Origin: a virus
Virus record (IMG/VR): IMGVR_UViG_3300021976_000021
Location: 1 to 51,611 of that record
Strand: one strand, 5' to 3'
Length of the DNA stretch: 51,611 nucleotides
Shown here: one piece after another, positions 1-7,763 of the stretch
Layout of the letters: every line of letters begins with the position of its first letter
Position numbering within the stretch: the first letter of the stretch is position 1
Program-made: the position numbers and the translations under genes
The notes under the pieces: model-generated
Databases searched by the model: none
The model's input: the letters and a program-made list of their open reading frames with translations, nothing else
Told to the model about the DNA's origin: nothing

Positions 1-70
1 ATGCAGAAGGGGGGTAGGAGAGAGAGACCCCTCCCCCCGTCTGGCTTTTTATCTCCCCAAGTCTTAGGCT
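1..70. other. Left terminal gene-free stretch
   Basis: The first 70 bases hold no gene. They contain a purine-rich run (agaaggggggtaggagagagag) followed by a C-rich run that could fold back weakly. No sequence identical to the right end was found, so a terminal repeat is not supported; a cohesive end is possible but cannot be shown here. Confidence 0.3.
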
Positions 71-337
71 TCAGAGTTGTTTAACATCTGAAATGTCTTC
101 GACCTCTCTTGTTACTTTTCGATGAACTCCTGAGACATTCTCGCTGACAATTTCGTCAATTGCCTGCGCTATCCCGAGTAGGTAGTCAGCTTCTGACAAT
201 TCATCTGAAACCTTTGCGATTCGAGCAAGAAGTCCAGAAGAGTTGTAGCCAGAAGCTGTGTCCCAAACGAGCCAGGAGTCCCAATCATCAAAGGGGGAGT
301 AGGGGTTGTCAACAGTTGTCAACATTGCACGCAGCAT
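71..337 (-). CDS. Hypothetical protein, last gene of the leftward operon
   Basis: An 88-residue acidic protein that I do not recognise. It has no membrane span and no clear motif; the middle (SDELSEADYLLGIAQAIDEI) looks helical. A GGAAG ribosome site lies 8 bases before the chosen ATG. It follows the RNA-polymerase-like gene (369-3110) after a 31-base gap and is the last gene before the left end of the window, so it is probably co-transcribed with that gene. About 70 bases of C- and G-rich sequence with no gene follow. Confidence 0.6.
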   Translation of the reverse strand: MLRAMLTTVDNPYSPFDDWDSWLVWDTASGYNSSGLLARIAKVSDELSEADYLLGIAQAIDEIVSENVSGVHRKVTREVEDISDVKQL

Positions 338-368
338 AAGTTGTACTTCCTTTCCATTACGTTGGCCC

Positions 369-3110
369 CTAATCTTCTCCAGTATTTTGTTGCTCAGAAT
401 TCAAGGCACGATCGAGTGTGCTTGATGTCACACCAAGTTGTGCTTCAATTTCTCCACGTGTGTAGCCCAATTCAACCATGGCACGAGCCCTATTAGTTAG
501 GGCGGAGGTCATGATCGGTTGAACACGGGGCGTAGCAAAAGCACGAACTACATCCATGTCTGCGTTGCGCAAGATGGCGGACAATTTTGTGTCACTAATT
601 GCACCAGCTTGAATAGCATTCCATTCCTCTTGTGTGATCACAATTCTTGTACGCTGAGCTCCTGTCCTACGGCGAGCCTCTTCTAATGCCTGGAACTCAA
701 TCTTCCTACGTGTCTCAACATCCATGTTAGGGTTGGCGTCACGGCGTTGCTGGGAGATTGCATTAGCCAGTACTTGTGCATTCCGTTCAAGAGGCCGGTT
801 CCGAATGGCCAGGTCTAATTTGGCGTTCAATACCCCCACCTCATGACTGTATGTAACAGCAGCAGAGGCCGACTTAGTAGCGCGTGGGGTATTAAGCGCA
901 GCAAGCCTAGCCTGATTAGCTAGATCTTTTAGCCTGTTCGAATGACCGACATAGATCCTCTCCATTGGTGTGCCAGATGAAAGGGTAGCAGCATCGTCTG
1001 TGTCATCAAGGCGCTTAACCTTTGTGACACTCGGTACTGTTTCGCCCTTCTTGTTCACATAGGTACGACCGCTATACTCATAGACACGCCTACCGGTAAC
1101 TGGATCTACTGGGCCGCCTAGTGATGCACGACGGAGGGTTCTTTCAGGAACACGTATAGGAGACTCTGCTCTTGAGATGAGAGTAGCTGCTCCAGAACGA
1201 GCTGAGCCCTGATACTTAGCCTTCAGATCCCTGATACCGTTGTCAATAGCGCTCTGTCTATAGTTAAGATTGTGCTTCTCAGCGTCAATCACAACCATCG
1301 AATGACGCACAGCACGAGCGATTTCGGCATGTGTGGCGCCTTTGATTGTCATGTCTGTGATCAGATTAGAAACGTCGCCCATCTCTCGTTGTTTACGATC
1401 CTCTGAAATCTTTGGCATACCTGGGTACGCTTTGTATTCCGAACGTGGATCGTAACCCTTAAGCGCCTGAAGTGCTCCTGTTGTACGAATACGGTTATTG
1501 TTGTTTGGTATTACAAGAACCGTGTCACCGTCGAAGTCTGCGCCGGACAAACGTTCTGCTGTCTTAGAGTTAATCCCAATTGCGTCTTTTGCTTCACGAC
1601 CAATAGTTCTGACCGAATCCCGGTGCTTGTTGTTAACAGTCAAGACTGGGATCTCAAAGGTACCACCATGTGGGTACCTGATCAATGCAACACTTTCACC
1701 ATCATTGAAGTTTGGAGCAAAGACTTCTGTGTCTTTAAGCGTGTCAATCGGAAGGATCACTTGCCAACGTTGTCTCGGAAGAGCAGCTGCGCTCAGATGC
1801 ACTGCAGCAGCATCCGTGCCATCAGCAAACTCTTCTAGTAACTTCTTACGAACTGTTGGGTTAGTAAGCGCTGTGATCTCTTTAAACTCTCGTTGACGAC
1901 GTTCCATCGTCATAGCAAGCTGTTGTCTAGCCAGCTCAGGGCTTTGTTTAGATAACACCTGAGACGCTATAGACTTTGACCAACCCGTATCAACTTTTCC
2001 AGTTTTGGGGTTTATCGATCCACCACCCCAGTTACCTTCCTCGTTAACGATGTTCATAGCCGAAGTTAAACGCTCTGTGCCATCAGCATCTTTTACGATG
2101 ATTTGCCGTTTGATATATGAACCAAACGGGTTATCCGGATCAATAATTCCGGCCTCATCACGCATATCTTTGAGGGCGTCCAACTTGTTTCCGGTGTCAC
2201 TCTTGGCCGTGTTGAACAACAAATCAACACCATCCGGCATGTCATCTTTGTAGATTGCCATACCTTTTATGTAGTGATTTTCGCCAACTCTAATGCGAAC
2301 CTGCGCATAAGTCGATCCGCCTAAAGAAACGTCGTCGACACCTCTACGGACAAAGATAACGCCATCCGACACTCCACCACCATCTTCCCCATATCGAATT
2401 CCAACGCGATTTGGGTTGATAGCAAGAGGATCAAGAATTCCAAAGAAAGTTCTACCACCGTCTTCAGAATAGTCGCTAATGGATCGCACTTGAAAGCGGT
2501 TAGCGTATGCTTCTTTCGAAGTCATGCCTGGTGGGCCCAAAACTCGTTGAGTTGTGTCTTTTCCTGTACCACCAAGTTGAGGAACCTTGAAATAATGATT
2601 GGTGTATCCTTCTTCCATCAGCAAAGCAATCGCTGTATCTTTGCGCTCTTTGCTAACTCCAATGTGATTTTCCACACCACTACCAACATCAAGTAGACCT
2701 TTTTCATCAACTTGTGCTCGAAGCATATCTGCCGTTGTTCGAATCACATTAGCTTTATCCTCTGCGCCTGGTGCTAACAGAGTTCGAACTGTGGATTCAT
2801 TGAGACCCATTCTCTGGCCAACAGCAACGTTAGAATGCCCATTATCCTTCAAACGTTGTGCTTGAGAAATTTGGGATGCCTTTTGTTCTTCTTTAGCGAT
2901 GGAACGAAGTTGCCGAAGTTGAGTGGTCGAAATATCGAGATACTCAGCAACCTGAGGATCACCGAGACCAAGTCGGCGCTTTAGGTCTTCTACAAAGTCA
3001 AGAAAAGTCTTGCTTCTTTGGCCTGGAGATTCACTTCCAGATCCATACGGATATCGCCCAGACTTTCTGAGGATCCCATAATGCACCAAGTCTTTCTCTT
3101 CTATGATCAC
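369..3110 (-). CDS. Single-chain DFDGD-type RNA polymerase-like protein with HTH segments
   Basis: A 913-residue protein. Residues 524-529 read ADFDGD, the metal-binding loop of the beta-prime double-psi barrel of cellular RNA polymerases and of single-chain phage enzymes such as SPbeta YonO and the crAss-like phage polymerase. About 50 residues before it is VALIRYPHGG (474-483), similar to the RxP segment that precedes the catalytic loop in beta-prime. After it come a helix-rich part (GDVSNLITDMTIKGATHAEI, 578-597) and HSMVVIDAEKH (603-613). Two helix-turn-helix-like segments lie at about 50-75 and 84-112, and a third close to the C terminus (GYTRGEIEAQLGVTSSTLDR). The start is GTG and overlaps the stop of the upstream nuclease gene (TGGTGA). 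The motif is seen and its family role known; template, promoter and sigma independence are inferred. It could also be a diverged, inactive relative. Confidence 0.72.
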   Translation of the reverse strand: MIIEEKDLVHYGILRKSGRYPYGSGSESPGQRSKTFLDFVEDLKRRLGLGDPQVAEYLDISTTQLRQLRSIAKEEQKASQISQAQRLKDNGHSNVAVGQRMGLNESTVRTLLAPGAEDKANVIRTTADMLRAQVDEKGLLDVGSGVENHIGVSKERKDTAIALLMEEGYTNHYFKVPQLGGTGKDTTQRVLGPPGMTSKEAYANRFQVRSISDYSEDGGRTFFGILDPLAINPNRVGIRYGEDGGGVSDGVIFVRRGVDDVSLGGSTYAQVRIRVGENHYIKGMAIYKDDMPDGVDLLFNTAKSDTGNKLDALKDMRDEAGIIDPDNPFGSYIKRQIIVKDADGTERLTSAMNIVNEEGNWGGGSINPKTGKVDTGWSKSIASQVLSKQSPELARQQLAMTMERRQREFKEITALTNPTVRKKLLEEFADGTDAAAVHLSAAALPRQRWQVILPIDTLKDTEVFAPNFNDGESVALIRYPHGGTFEIPVLTVNNKHRDSVRTIGREAKDAIGINSKTAERLSGADFDGDTVLVIPNNNNRIRTTGALQALKGYDPRSEYKAYPGMPKISEDRKQREMGDVSNLITDMTIKGATHAEIARAVRHSMVVIDAEKHNLNYRQSAIDNGIRDLKAKYQGSARSGAATLISRAESPIRVPERTLRRASLGGPVDPVTGRRVYEYSGRTYVNKKGETVPSVTKVKRLDDTDDAATLSSGTPMERIYVGHSNRLKDLANQARLAALNTPRATKSASAAVTYSHEVGVLNAKLDLAIRNRPLERNAQVLANAISQQRRDANPNMDVETRRKIEFQALEEARRRTGAQRTRIVITQEEWNAIQAGAISDTKLSAILRNADMDVVRAFATPRVQPIMTSALTNRARAMVELGYTRGEIEAQLGVTSSTLDRALNSEQQNTGED

Positions 3111-3667
3111 CAGGACCCCCCTTCCTTCATCTCTTCAATAACTTGGTCGAACACGACGATCTTTTCCATGATCATCGCAATCGTTTCTGGGTATGGTTTA
3201 AACACTCGAACCTCATCGCTTTGATAAATACGAAGCTCAATATCAATTTCAAACGGAGTTAAGACATACTCGAGACAAAATAACGCAGCGTAAACCTCGA
3301 GTTGATGCTCGGAACCGTCAATAACTCCTGTTTTCAAATCATGAACACGCAGTAGTTGCTGTCGAAAGCAAATAGTATCCGCATGCCCATAACAGTTGTC
3401 CGAATAGTAGAGCGGTTGTTCTACATTCATCTTGAACCCAATAGCATCATTCACATACATGCTCAGGGTCTCTGGAACGTCTGGGAGGTGTATTCCTAGC
3501 ATAATAGCTCTATGAGCCAGCTCGTGGAGCTCTGTGCCCCTCTGAGCGGCTCTGGAGGCCTTATACCGCTCTTCTAACTTCTCGTCTGAGTAGTTTATCC
3601 AGTGGTAGTTGCTTGGGCTAAGAAAGGCGTGTTTACCTTCTAGCACCGAATGATCGTTGAAGCGCAT
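3107..3667 (-). CDS. Cas4/RecB-type PD-(D/E)XK nuclease
   Basis: A 186-residue protein with the ordered motifs of RecB/Cas4-family exonucleases: GTELHELAH (44-52), GHAD (94-97), the core HDLKTG with D110 and K112, and QLEVYAAL (Q122, Y126), the QxxxY helix typical of this branch. There is no four-cysteine iron-sulfur cluster as in full Cas4. The start MRFND was chosen over longer ones because GAAGAGG lies 9 bases before it; this leaves a 35-base overlap with the VRR-NUC gene upstream. It is translationally coupled to the polymerase-like gene downstream. The likely role is DNA end processing in recombination, replication or host DNA breakdown; the exact substrate is unknown. Confidence 0.75.
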   Translation of the reverse strand: MRFNDHSVLEGKHAFLSPSNYHWINYSDEKLEERYKASRAAQRGTELHELAHRAIMLGIHLPDVPETLSMYVNDAIGFKMNVEQPLYYSDNCYGHADTICFRQQLLRVHDLKTGVIDGSEHQLEVYAALFCLEYVLTPFEIDIELRIYQSDEVRVFKPYPETIAMIMEKIVVFDQVIEEMKEGGSW

Positions 3668-3929
3668 ACAGAACATCCTCTTCATTATCAGGATTAATGA
3701 ACGCAGCGAACGACATTTCGTCGAACATTCGAATATAATGCTGCTGATTTGGCTGGACTGAAGACAAAGCATCCATTTTTACTTCGAGCATAGCCCATCG
3801 ATCTTCCCAAAGAACAATGAGATCTGGAACTCCCTGAATATAGCTTGAATCATTTTTAAGAACGAAACAACCTGGGAGTTTCTCTTTAAGCTTCTTAATC
3901 AGCTCGAGTTGGAATTTTGCTTCTCTCAC
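3633..3929 (-). CDS. VRR-NUC domain endonuclease
   Basis: A 98-residue stand-alone VRR-NUC protein, about the usual length for the phage form. The motif set is an N-terminal acidic helix (REAKFQLELIKKLKE), GVPDLIVL with the catalytic Asp near residue 34, LEVK with Glu and Lys, and QPNQQHYI, the Q-rich helix that ends the fold. Family members are PD-(D/E)XK nucleases, often described as Holliday-junction or flap processing, and are commonly found near phage replication genes. It overlaps the collagen-like gene upstream by 4 bases and the Cas4-like nuclease downstream by 35, so the two nucleases are probably made together. Confidence 0.82.
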   Translation of the reverse strand: MREAKFQLELIKKLKEKLPGCFVLKNDSSYIQGVPDLIVLWEDRWAMLEVKMDALSSVQPNQQHYIRMFDEMSFAAFINPDNEEDVLYALQRSFGARR

Positions 3930-4810
3930 CCGTATACCACCTGACTAGTGCAAGAAATTGGACCGACTGCCGGTGCATCAAGAGTACAATTCACAATAAC
4001 ATCAACAACAAGAGGTGCATCCTGACCTGGTTCACCTTGCAAACCCTGAGGTCCTGTACATCCGTTGTTAGTGCAGTATTGAGAAACTGCCTCGTTGATC
4101 TGTTCTTGTGTCGGAACTGGTCCGATTGGTCCTTGAATACCTTGTTCACCTTGTGGGCCAGTACAACCACCATTGGAACAATACGAATCGATGGCGGCGG
4201 CTACTTCTTCCGCTGTAGGCGGTCTGCCTTGTGGGCCAATGGGCCCGGTTGGTCCGCTATCACCAACACACCCAGCCTCTGAACAATAAGCAGCAACGGC
4301 AGCGAGCAATTGATTGTGAGTTGGCCCAGGAGCTATTTCGCCCTGTTCTCCTTGTGGCCCACTATCTCCAGTGCTTCCATCATTACCTTGAGGACCGGCA
4401 TCACCAGAACAACGATTATTAACAGAACAATAACTGTCGACGGCTTCCTGAATTTGTTCGCTTGTTGGGCCTGGACCAGTTTCGCCTATTGGGCCAGCTT
4501 CACCACGTTCGCCTTGTGGCCCAGTTGGGGTTGGAGCTAGTTCTTCTACATCGACACCAATATCTTCTGCCACTGCTTCAGCAATTTCTTCTGGTGTTTC
4601 CAGATTTGACGTCGGATTCTCTGCCAACAAAGCATCATAACCAACAGTCATTCTATCTATGAATTGATCGACAGCAGCATCGTTTCTCTCGACTACTTCA
4701 AGTCTTTCTCTAAGAGCGTGGCCAAAAGCAAGTAAAACTATTGCAAGAATTGAGAAAGCAATAACTTCAAGGTTGCGTCGAATGGGTTTATTTAGGGTCG
4801 GGATCCGCAT
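3926..4810 (-). CDS. Membrane-anchored collagen-like protein with Cys-paired modules
   Basis: A 294-residue protein. Residues 14-32 form one hydrophobic span after a basic start (RIPTLNKPIRR), suggesting a type II membrane anchor with the C terminus outside. A helical linker follows, then four repeating modules. Each has a short collagen-like Gly-X-Y stretch (such as GPQGERGEAGPIGETGP) followed by a helix of the type PTxEQIxEAVxxYC and a second cysteine 4-6 residues on. Four cysteine pairs result. The gene sits between membrane proteins and the nuclease genes and overlaps its upstream neighbour by 19 bases. Collagen-like phage proteins are usually virion fibres; the membrane anchor makes a cell-surface or spanin-like role conceivable, but that is inference. 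Confidence 0.6.
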   Translation of the reverse strand: MRIPTLNKPIRRNLEVIAFSILAIVLLAFGHALRERLEVVERNDAAVDQFIDRMTVGYDALLAENPTSNLETPEEIAEAVAEDIGVDVEELAPTPTGPQGERGEAGPIGETGPGPTSEQIQEAVDSYCSVNNRCSGDAGPQGNDGSTGDSGPQGEQGEIAPGPTHNQLLAAVAAYCSEAGCVGDSGPTGPIGPQGRPPTAEEVAAAIDSYCSNGGCTGPQGEQGIQGPIGPVPTQEQINEAVSQYCTNNGCTGPQGLQGEPGQDAPLVVDVIVNCTLDAPAVGPISCTSQVVYG

Positions 4811-5190
4811 TTCCCCTCCACTGTTTCAAACGGGCGTAGTTCATTAGCACGAGCAGTAACCTCTTCTAAATCTTCGGCATTCAGAAAAGGACTAACGAGT
4901 TCAACTACAAATTCACGGTCATCATTATGTACATCAACCTCGTCTTCACAATCACGCCACTCAAGCAAACGGTCCCGATAATCGATATCTGCTTGACGCC
5001 ACCACCAAGCTGCGGCCTGGCCAACGCCAAGGATAACTATTACAGCAATTATCCAAGCCATGAACACATTGACTTTGCGGTCCAATGATTCTTTGAAGGC
5101 GATCAGTCCTTCTTCTCGGGACGACTTCCCGTTTCCTTCGTTCGTTGTCTGCACTGGTCCGGTAGCTTTGCCCTTTCGGCTTAGTACCAT
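4792..5190 (-). CDS. Small membrane protein in putative lysis cluster
   Basis: A 132-residue protein with a charged N-terminal third, one strong hydrophobic span (VFMAWIIAVIVILGVGQAAAW, about residues 43-63) and an acidic C-terminal domain. The ATG at 5190 has AGGAGG 8 bases before it, a much better site than the ATG at 5223. The first 230 bases lie inside the out-of-frame holin-like gene 4961-5407. One hydrophobic span with an acidic outer domain is compatible with a spanin-like or accessory lysis protein, but no family was recognised. Confidence 0.6.
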   Translation of the reverse strand: MVLSRKGKATGPVQTTNEGNGKSSREEGLIAFKESLDRKVNVFMAWIIAVIVILGVGQAAAWWWRQADIDYRDRLLEWRDCEDEVDVHNDDREFVVELVSPFLNAEDLEEVTARANELRPFETVEGKCGSRP

Positions 5191-5407
5191 TTCGTTGATC
5201 CTCCTGTTGAGTCTTACTCTCAATAAATTTCAGACCAGCATGTGCTGCGGCGCTTGACGCAAGCAGTGTTGTGATGATCGTGATATCCCCAGGTTCAATT
5301 TTTCTTCCAGTGAAGTAAATCCAAAGAACGATCAACGGAACTATAGCCGTACAAATCGCTTGGCCCCATTGAATAAGGGATCTGGGTGTTAGCCCTTTGG
5401 AAGACAT
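4961..5407 (-). CDS. Holin-like protein with two membrane spans
   Basis: A 148-residue frame. Two hydrophobic segments (SLIQWGQAICTAIVPLIVLW and ITIITTLLASSAAAHAGLKF, residues 10-29 and 43-62) precede a charged tail, the layout of many small phage holins. GAGAGG lies 6 bases before the ATG at 5407. The last 75 or so residues overlap the gene 4792-5190 in another frame and have the Arg/Ser-rich look of sequence shaped by the other frame, so the functional part is probably the first 75 residues. Another clear holin candidate, r1t-like, is at 28013-28393. Confidence 0.5.
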   Translation of the reverse strand: MSSKGLTPRSLIQWGQAICTAIVPLIVLWIYFTGRKIEPGDITIITTLLASSAAAHAGLKFIESKTQQEDQRNGTKPKGQSYRTSADNERRKREVVPRRRTDRLQRIIGPQSQCVHGLDNCCNSYPWRWPGRSLVVASSRYRLSGPFA

Positions 5408-5439
5408 TTTCATCCTCTCGGGTTATCGTAGTGCATTGT

Positions 5440-5520
5440 TTATCCTCTTCGTATCTCAGGAAAGACAATAATCAAAACGCACCGCCGTGCCAAAAACAAA
5501 ACCAATGGGACATATCTCAT
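5440..5520 (-). CDS. Very small hydrophobic peptide (26 residues)
   Basis: A 26-residue frame, MRYVPLVLFLARRCVLIIVF and a short basic end, placed directly after AGGAGG although the spacing is short. An alternative ATG at 5513, in another frame, gives a 13-residue peptide with better spacing. A further 8-codon frame follows, and its stop lies close to the holin-like start. Whether any of these is translated is open; the strong ribosome site and the hydrophobic character are what is seen. Confidence 0.35.
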   Translation of the reverse strand: MRYVPLVLFLARRCVLIIVFPEIRRG

Positions 5521-5522
5521 TC

Positions 5523-5550
5523 CCTCCTATTATAAGCATTGTTTTACCTA
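5523..5550 (-). promoter_or_regulatory. Degenerate copy of the TATAAT repeat element
   Basis: The minus strand reads AACAATGCTTATAATAGGAGG here, nearly the same as the 3' half of the element at 26651-26680. The TCGCA half is not conserved. It precedes the 26-residue frame and the holin-like genes and is the only candidate start signal in this gap. Confidence 0.35.
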
Positions 5551-5553
5551 CGT

Positions 5554-5569
5554 CTTTGTACATGAATAT
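5554..5569. repeat. 16-base direct repeat, copy 1
   Basis: ctttgtacatgaatat, identical to 6225-6240. The two copies bracket the NUMOD4/HNH-like gene (5574-6065), with this copy directly after its stop codon. Related sequences (tgtacactaatat, atgtattaatat) occur near the second copy. Confidence 0.7.
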
Positions 5570-5573
5570 TTAT

Positions 5574-6065
5574 TTACGCTAATGCGTACACACAGCCCGT
5601 CGGATACACCGGTCGAGAGCTCAGAACCGACTCCCAAAGATACTCCCAAATGATTCCGTCATTTATCCCGGCTTCCATCACGGAAGGATATGTGATATCA
5701 GTATGAAGATTCCGGACGTTACTATGGTAGAAGACTGGTATCTCCTGATGAAATTGCCTGGCGTATTTCCAAGCGAACCAACGAGGACGCCAAGCCAAGT
5801 TAAAGTAGTTATTGTTAGTTGGGTCACCATCTAAATTGATAGGTGTGTCACATTCAGGATTAGGGTCGTCTAAGAACGCTTGCGCTACAAGAAGCCTCAC
5901 CGACTTCGTGTACATCTTCTTATCACGAAACAAATTCACTTTCACAACACCATGCGCATTTTGAGTCAGCGATAATACTCCACCGTGACGTTCGCTGTGT
6001 ACTTGACCACGATCGCTTATGCTATACGACCGAAAACCGATGATCGGATGCCATCTTTCTTCCAT
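5574..6065 (-). CDS. NUMOD4/HNH-like protein with altered active site
   Basis: A 163-residue protein. The N terminus (ERWHPIIGFRSYSISDRGQV) is a typical NUMOD4 domain. The following part (RLLVAQAFLDDPNPECD, then INLDGDPTNNNYFNLAW) matches the HNH_3 fold of homing endonucleases and AP2/HNH-type phage proteins. The usual VNHIDGD is INLDGD here, so the first catalytic histidine is missing; the NN and NLxW positions remain. It may therefore bind DNA without cutting. GAGG lies 5 bases before the chosen ATG at 6065; a longer frame from 6164 reads through a palindrome and is less likely. It is a free-standing gene flanked by a 16-base direct repeat, as expected for a mobile or formerly mobile gene. 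Confidence 0.65.
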   Translation of the reverse strand: MEERWHPIIGFRSYSISDRGQVHSERHGGVLSLTQNAHGVVKVNLFRDKKMYTKSVRLLVAQAFLDDPNPECDTPINLDGDPTNNNYFNLAWRPRWFAWKYARQFHQEIPVFYHSNVRNLHTDITYPSVMEAGINDGIIWEYLWESVLSSRPVYPTGCVYALA

Positions 6066-6099
6066 TTTGTCCTCATTTCGTGTGTTTTGTGGAAATGGC

Positions 6100-6119
6100 C
6101 ACTTTTGCGGCCAAAAGTG
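6100..6119. promoter_or_regulatory. Perfect palindrome, likely operator
   Basis: cacttttgcggccaaaagtg is an 8-base inverted repeat with a 4-base centre, 35 bases upstream of the HNH-like start. A second small dyad (ccactaaaaagtgg) lies about 90 bases further upstream. The layout suits binding of a dimeric regulator or an RNA hairpin. Confidence 0.45.
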
Positions 6120-6224
6120 TTTTCGCAATTCTTTCTGGAGAATTTCACCTTGGTACATGCTCACATGTATTAATATCGATTTTTAAATATTAACAATAGG
6201 GGGTTTTGTCCACTAAAAAGTGGG

Positions 6225-6240
6225 CTTTGTACATGAATAT
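6225..6240. repeat. 16-base direct repeat, copy 2
   Basis: Second perfect copy of ctttgtacatgaatat, in the AT-rich space between the helicase gene and the HNH-like gene. It could be an operator shared by the two flanks or a trace of gene insertion. Confidence 0.7.
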
Positions 6241-6254
6241 AGGGGGTATGTACA

Positions 6255-7430
6255 CTAATATTCGAACTTTTTTTTCATGTTTTCGAAATCTCTCTCGTTA
6301 AAATTCTTCTTATTTTTCAGAGATTTTCGAATTGCTTGGTCAATCGGAGCAAAACTGACTAAAATGTAATAATAAAGATCTGTGTACAAAGTGTCCATTC
6401 GGTCAATTCTGCCCTGCGATTGCATGAAATTTTTGTAAGAATAGGTAAGACTGTACATGATTATTGCGTCCGTAGACGTGCATTCCCATGCCTCCGCTCC
6501 AGCCACATATTGAACCAAATACACCCAAGAATCACCCTCAGGAATCGGGTTTTTACGGTGTCCATTCCATTCTGCTACCGTAATTTCGTCCGCCAACGTC
6601 CGGAGAATGTCGAGCTCATAGTTAAAGTTATAGAAGATAATCACCTTAGGATGCACCTTCATCAACTGCCTAACCGTCTCCAGACGTGACGTGTCTGAGT
6701 TCACAATCTTCCGCATCACACGGAATAACTCACCCACATCCTTAATCGGACGGTTCTCATAAACATGCCAACGATCCTTCACAGCCCTATCCCACAGGTG
6801 CTGATCGTACGCAGTCTCCAGCCAGTTCATATGCCTGATGGTGTGCTTCTCATACGGCATCTCAACCAAGATGTTGTTCCGCAATCGATGCAGTTTATCC
6901 GTCCCCATGTAGTGCGTGATCTTCGGGAACTTCACATGAGGCGCATACACAACATGCTGAACCTTGAAGTCTGTTATGTTTCGGTACCATCCGTTGGCCA
7001 CGAAGACTGGGGCGTAGTCAATCCAGGTATCCCCAGGGGTGGCGGAAAGGAGAATCCAGTGGTTACGTTTGGCGATGGCAATGAAGGATCTGACCCAAAC
7101 TCCACTACCAACAAGACGCTGTTCATCGAAGATGAAGAACCCATTATCAACGTCACGGTATCGCCCAATGTTATTCCAGGAATCAATTGTAATTGTTCCT
7201 TGAGTTGTGCAATCTCGGCGAGTAGAGATACCGAATCTTGCAGCCTCTCCTTCCCAATCAAGAGAGTCACGCTTTTTAGCTGTAGTGATGACATAAATAT
7301 CCTTTGGTGCTTCTGACTGTATGTAGTATCCAAGTGCTGTAGCTGACTTACCGCTTCCGACCCCGCCGTAGAGGATCTTCCCGTTGCCGAGCTGAGCTAT
7401 CGCGTCCTTCTGGTGCTCTCTTAATTCCAT
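6255..7430 (-). CDS. SF2 DEAD/SNF2-like helicase
   Basis: A 391-residue protein with superfamily 2 motifs in order: Q-like LREHQKDAI (3-11), Walker A GGVGSGKS (22-29), Walker B FDEQR (101-105), motif III SATPG (129-133), and motif VI QGRIDRMDT near the C terminus. It is shorter than full SNF2 enzymes and close to the single-module phage helicases found next to replication or recombination nucleases. The start at 7430 has GGAGG five bases upstream; a longer frame to 7487 lacks this. Its first 83 bases overlap the Cys-rich gene 7348-7614. The likely role is DNA unwinding or branch migration in phage replication or recombination. Confidence 0.8.
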   Translation of the reverse strand: MELREHQKDAIAQLGNGKILYGGVGSGKSATALGYYIQSEAPKDIYVITTAKKRDSLDWEGEAARFGISTRRDCTTQGTITIDSWNNIGRYRDVDNGFFIFDEQRLVGSGVWVRSFIAIAKRNHWILLSATPGDTWIDYAPVFVANGWYRNITDFKVQHVVYAPHVKFPKITHYMGTDKLHRLRNNILVEMPYEKHTIRHMNWLETAYDQHLWDRAVKDRWHVYENRPIKDVGELFRVMRKIVNSDTSRLETVRQLMKVHPKVIIFYNFNYELDILRTLADEITVAEWNGHRKNPIPEGDSWVYLVQYVAGAEAWECTSTDAIIMYSLTYSYKNFMQSQGRIDRMDTLYTDLYYYILVSFAPIDQAIRKSLKNKKNFNERDFENMKKKFEY

Positions 7431-7614
7431 CAGATCCTCCTTCCTTTGGGGCTCGTTTACGGAGGTATTGTTTGTTGGCCTCTGCATTCGCCATGTCTAA
7501 CATTTCACACAGTTTCGCTACCGTGCAGACCATGCATGAGTGGCAGTAGTAACTGAATGAGCCTGTGGATTTTTCGTGCTCAATACAAGGAGTCCATGCG
7601 TCTTTGTATTTCAT
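7348..7614 (-). CDS. Small Cys-rich protein
   Basis: An 88-residue protein with cysteines in CIEHEKSTGSFSYYCHSCMVC, a pattern that could bind one zinc ion, followed by a helix and a basic, Arg/Lys-rich tail. The tail is read out of frame over the helicase start, so its composition may be constrained. The ATG overlaps the stop of the previous gene (ATGA), which supports the start. It may be a small nucleic-acid-binding protein; no family recognised. Confidence 0.5.
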   Translation of the reverse strand: MKYKDAWTPCIEHEKSTGSFSYYCHSCMVCTVAKLCEMLDMANAEANKQYLRKRAPKEGGSDGIKRAPEGRDSSARQREDPLRRGRKR

Positions 7615-7763
7615 GATTTGTCTACACCGGCACAATAGCCCATATACATATGTCCTTCGTATTGTCCAGGAGGGCCGTAGTAAAAGAAATGGCCTTTATG
7701 TGGGCCATCGTATATCGGTTCGGCTTTCCACCGCTTTCCTCTACACTCTTTTTTGTAACTCAC
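7611..7763 (-). CDS. Hypothetical 50-residue protein (GTG start)
   Basis: The frame opens further upstream, but the GTG at 7763 fits best: it forms a GTGA overlap with the stop of the gene before it, as do the other genes of this run. The protein is basic at its start (SYKKECRGKRWK) and rich in Gly, Tyr and His afterwards (GHFFYYGPPGQYEGHMYMGY). Unknown function; coupled on both sides by 4-base overlaps. Confidence 0.5.
   Translation of the reverse strand: MSYKKECRGKRWKAEPIYDGPHKGHFFYYGPPGQYEGHMYMGYCAGVDKS

Noticed and set aside
5161-5190. Slippery heptamer A-AAG-GGC suggesting -1 frameshifting
   Set aside because: It is in phase with the second membrane gene only five codons after its start; a shift would lead into the low-quality tail of the other frame and give a useless product.
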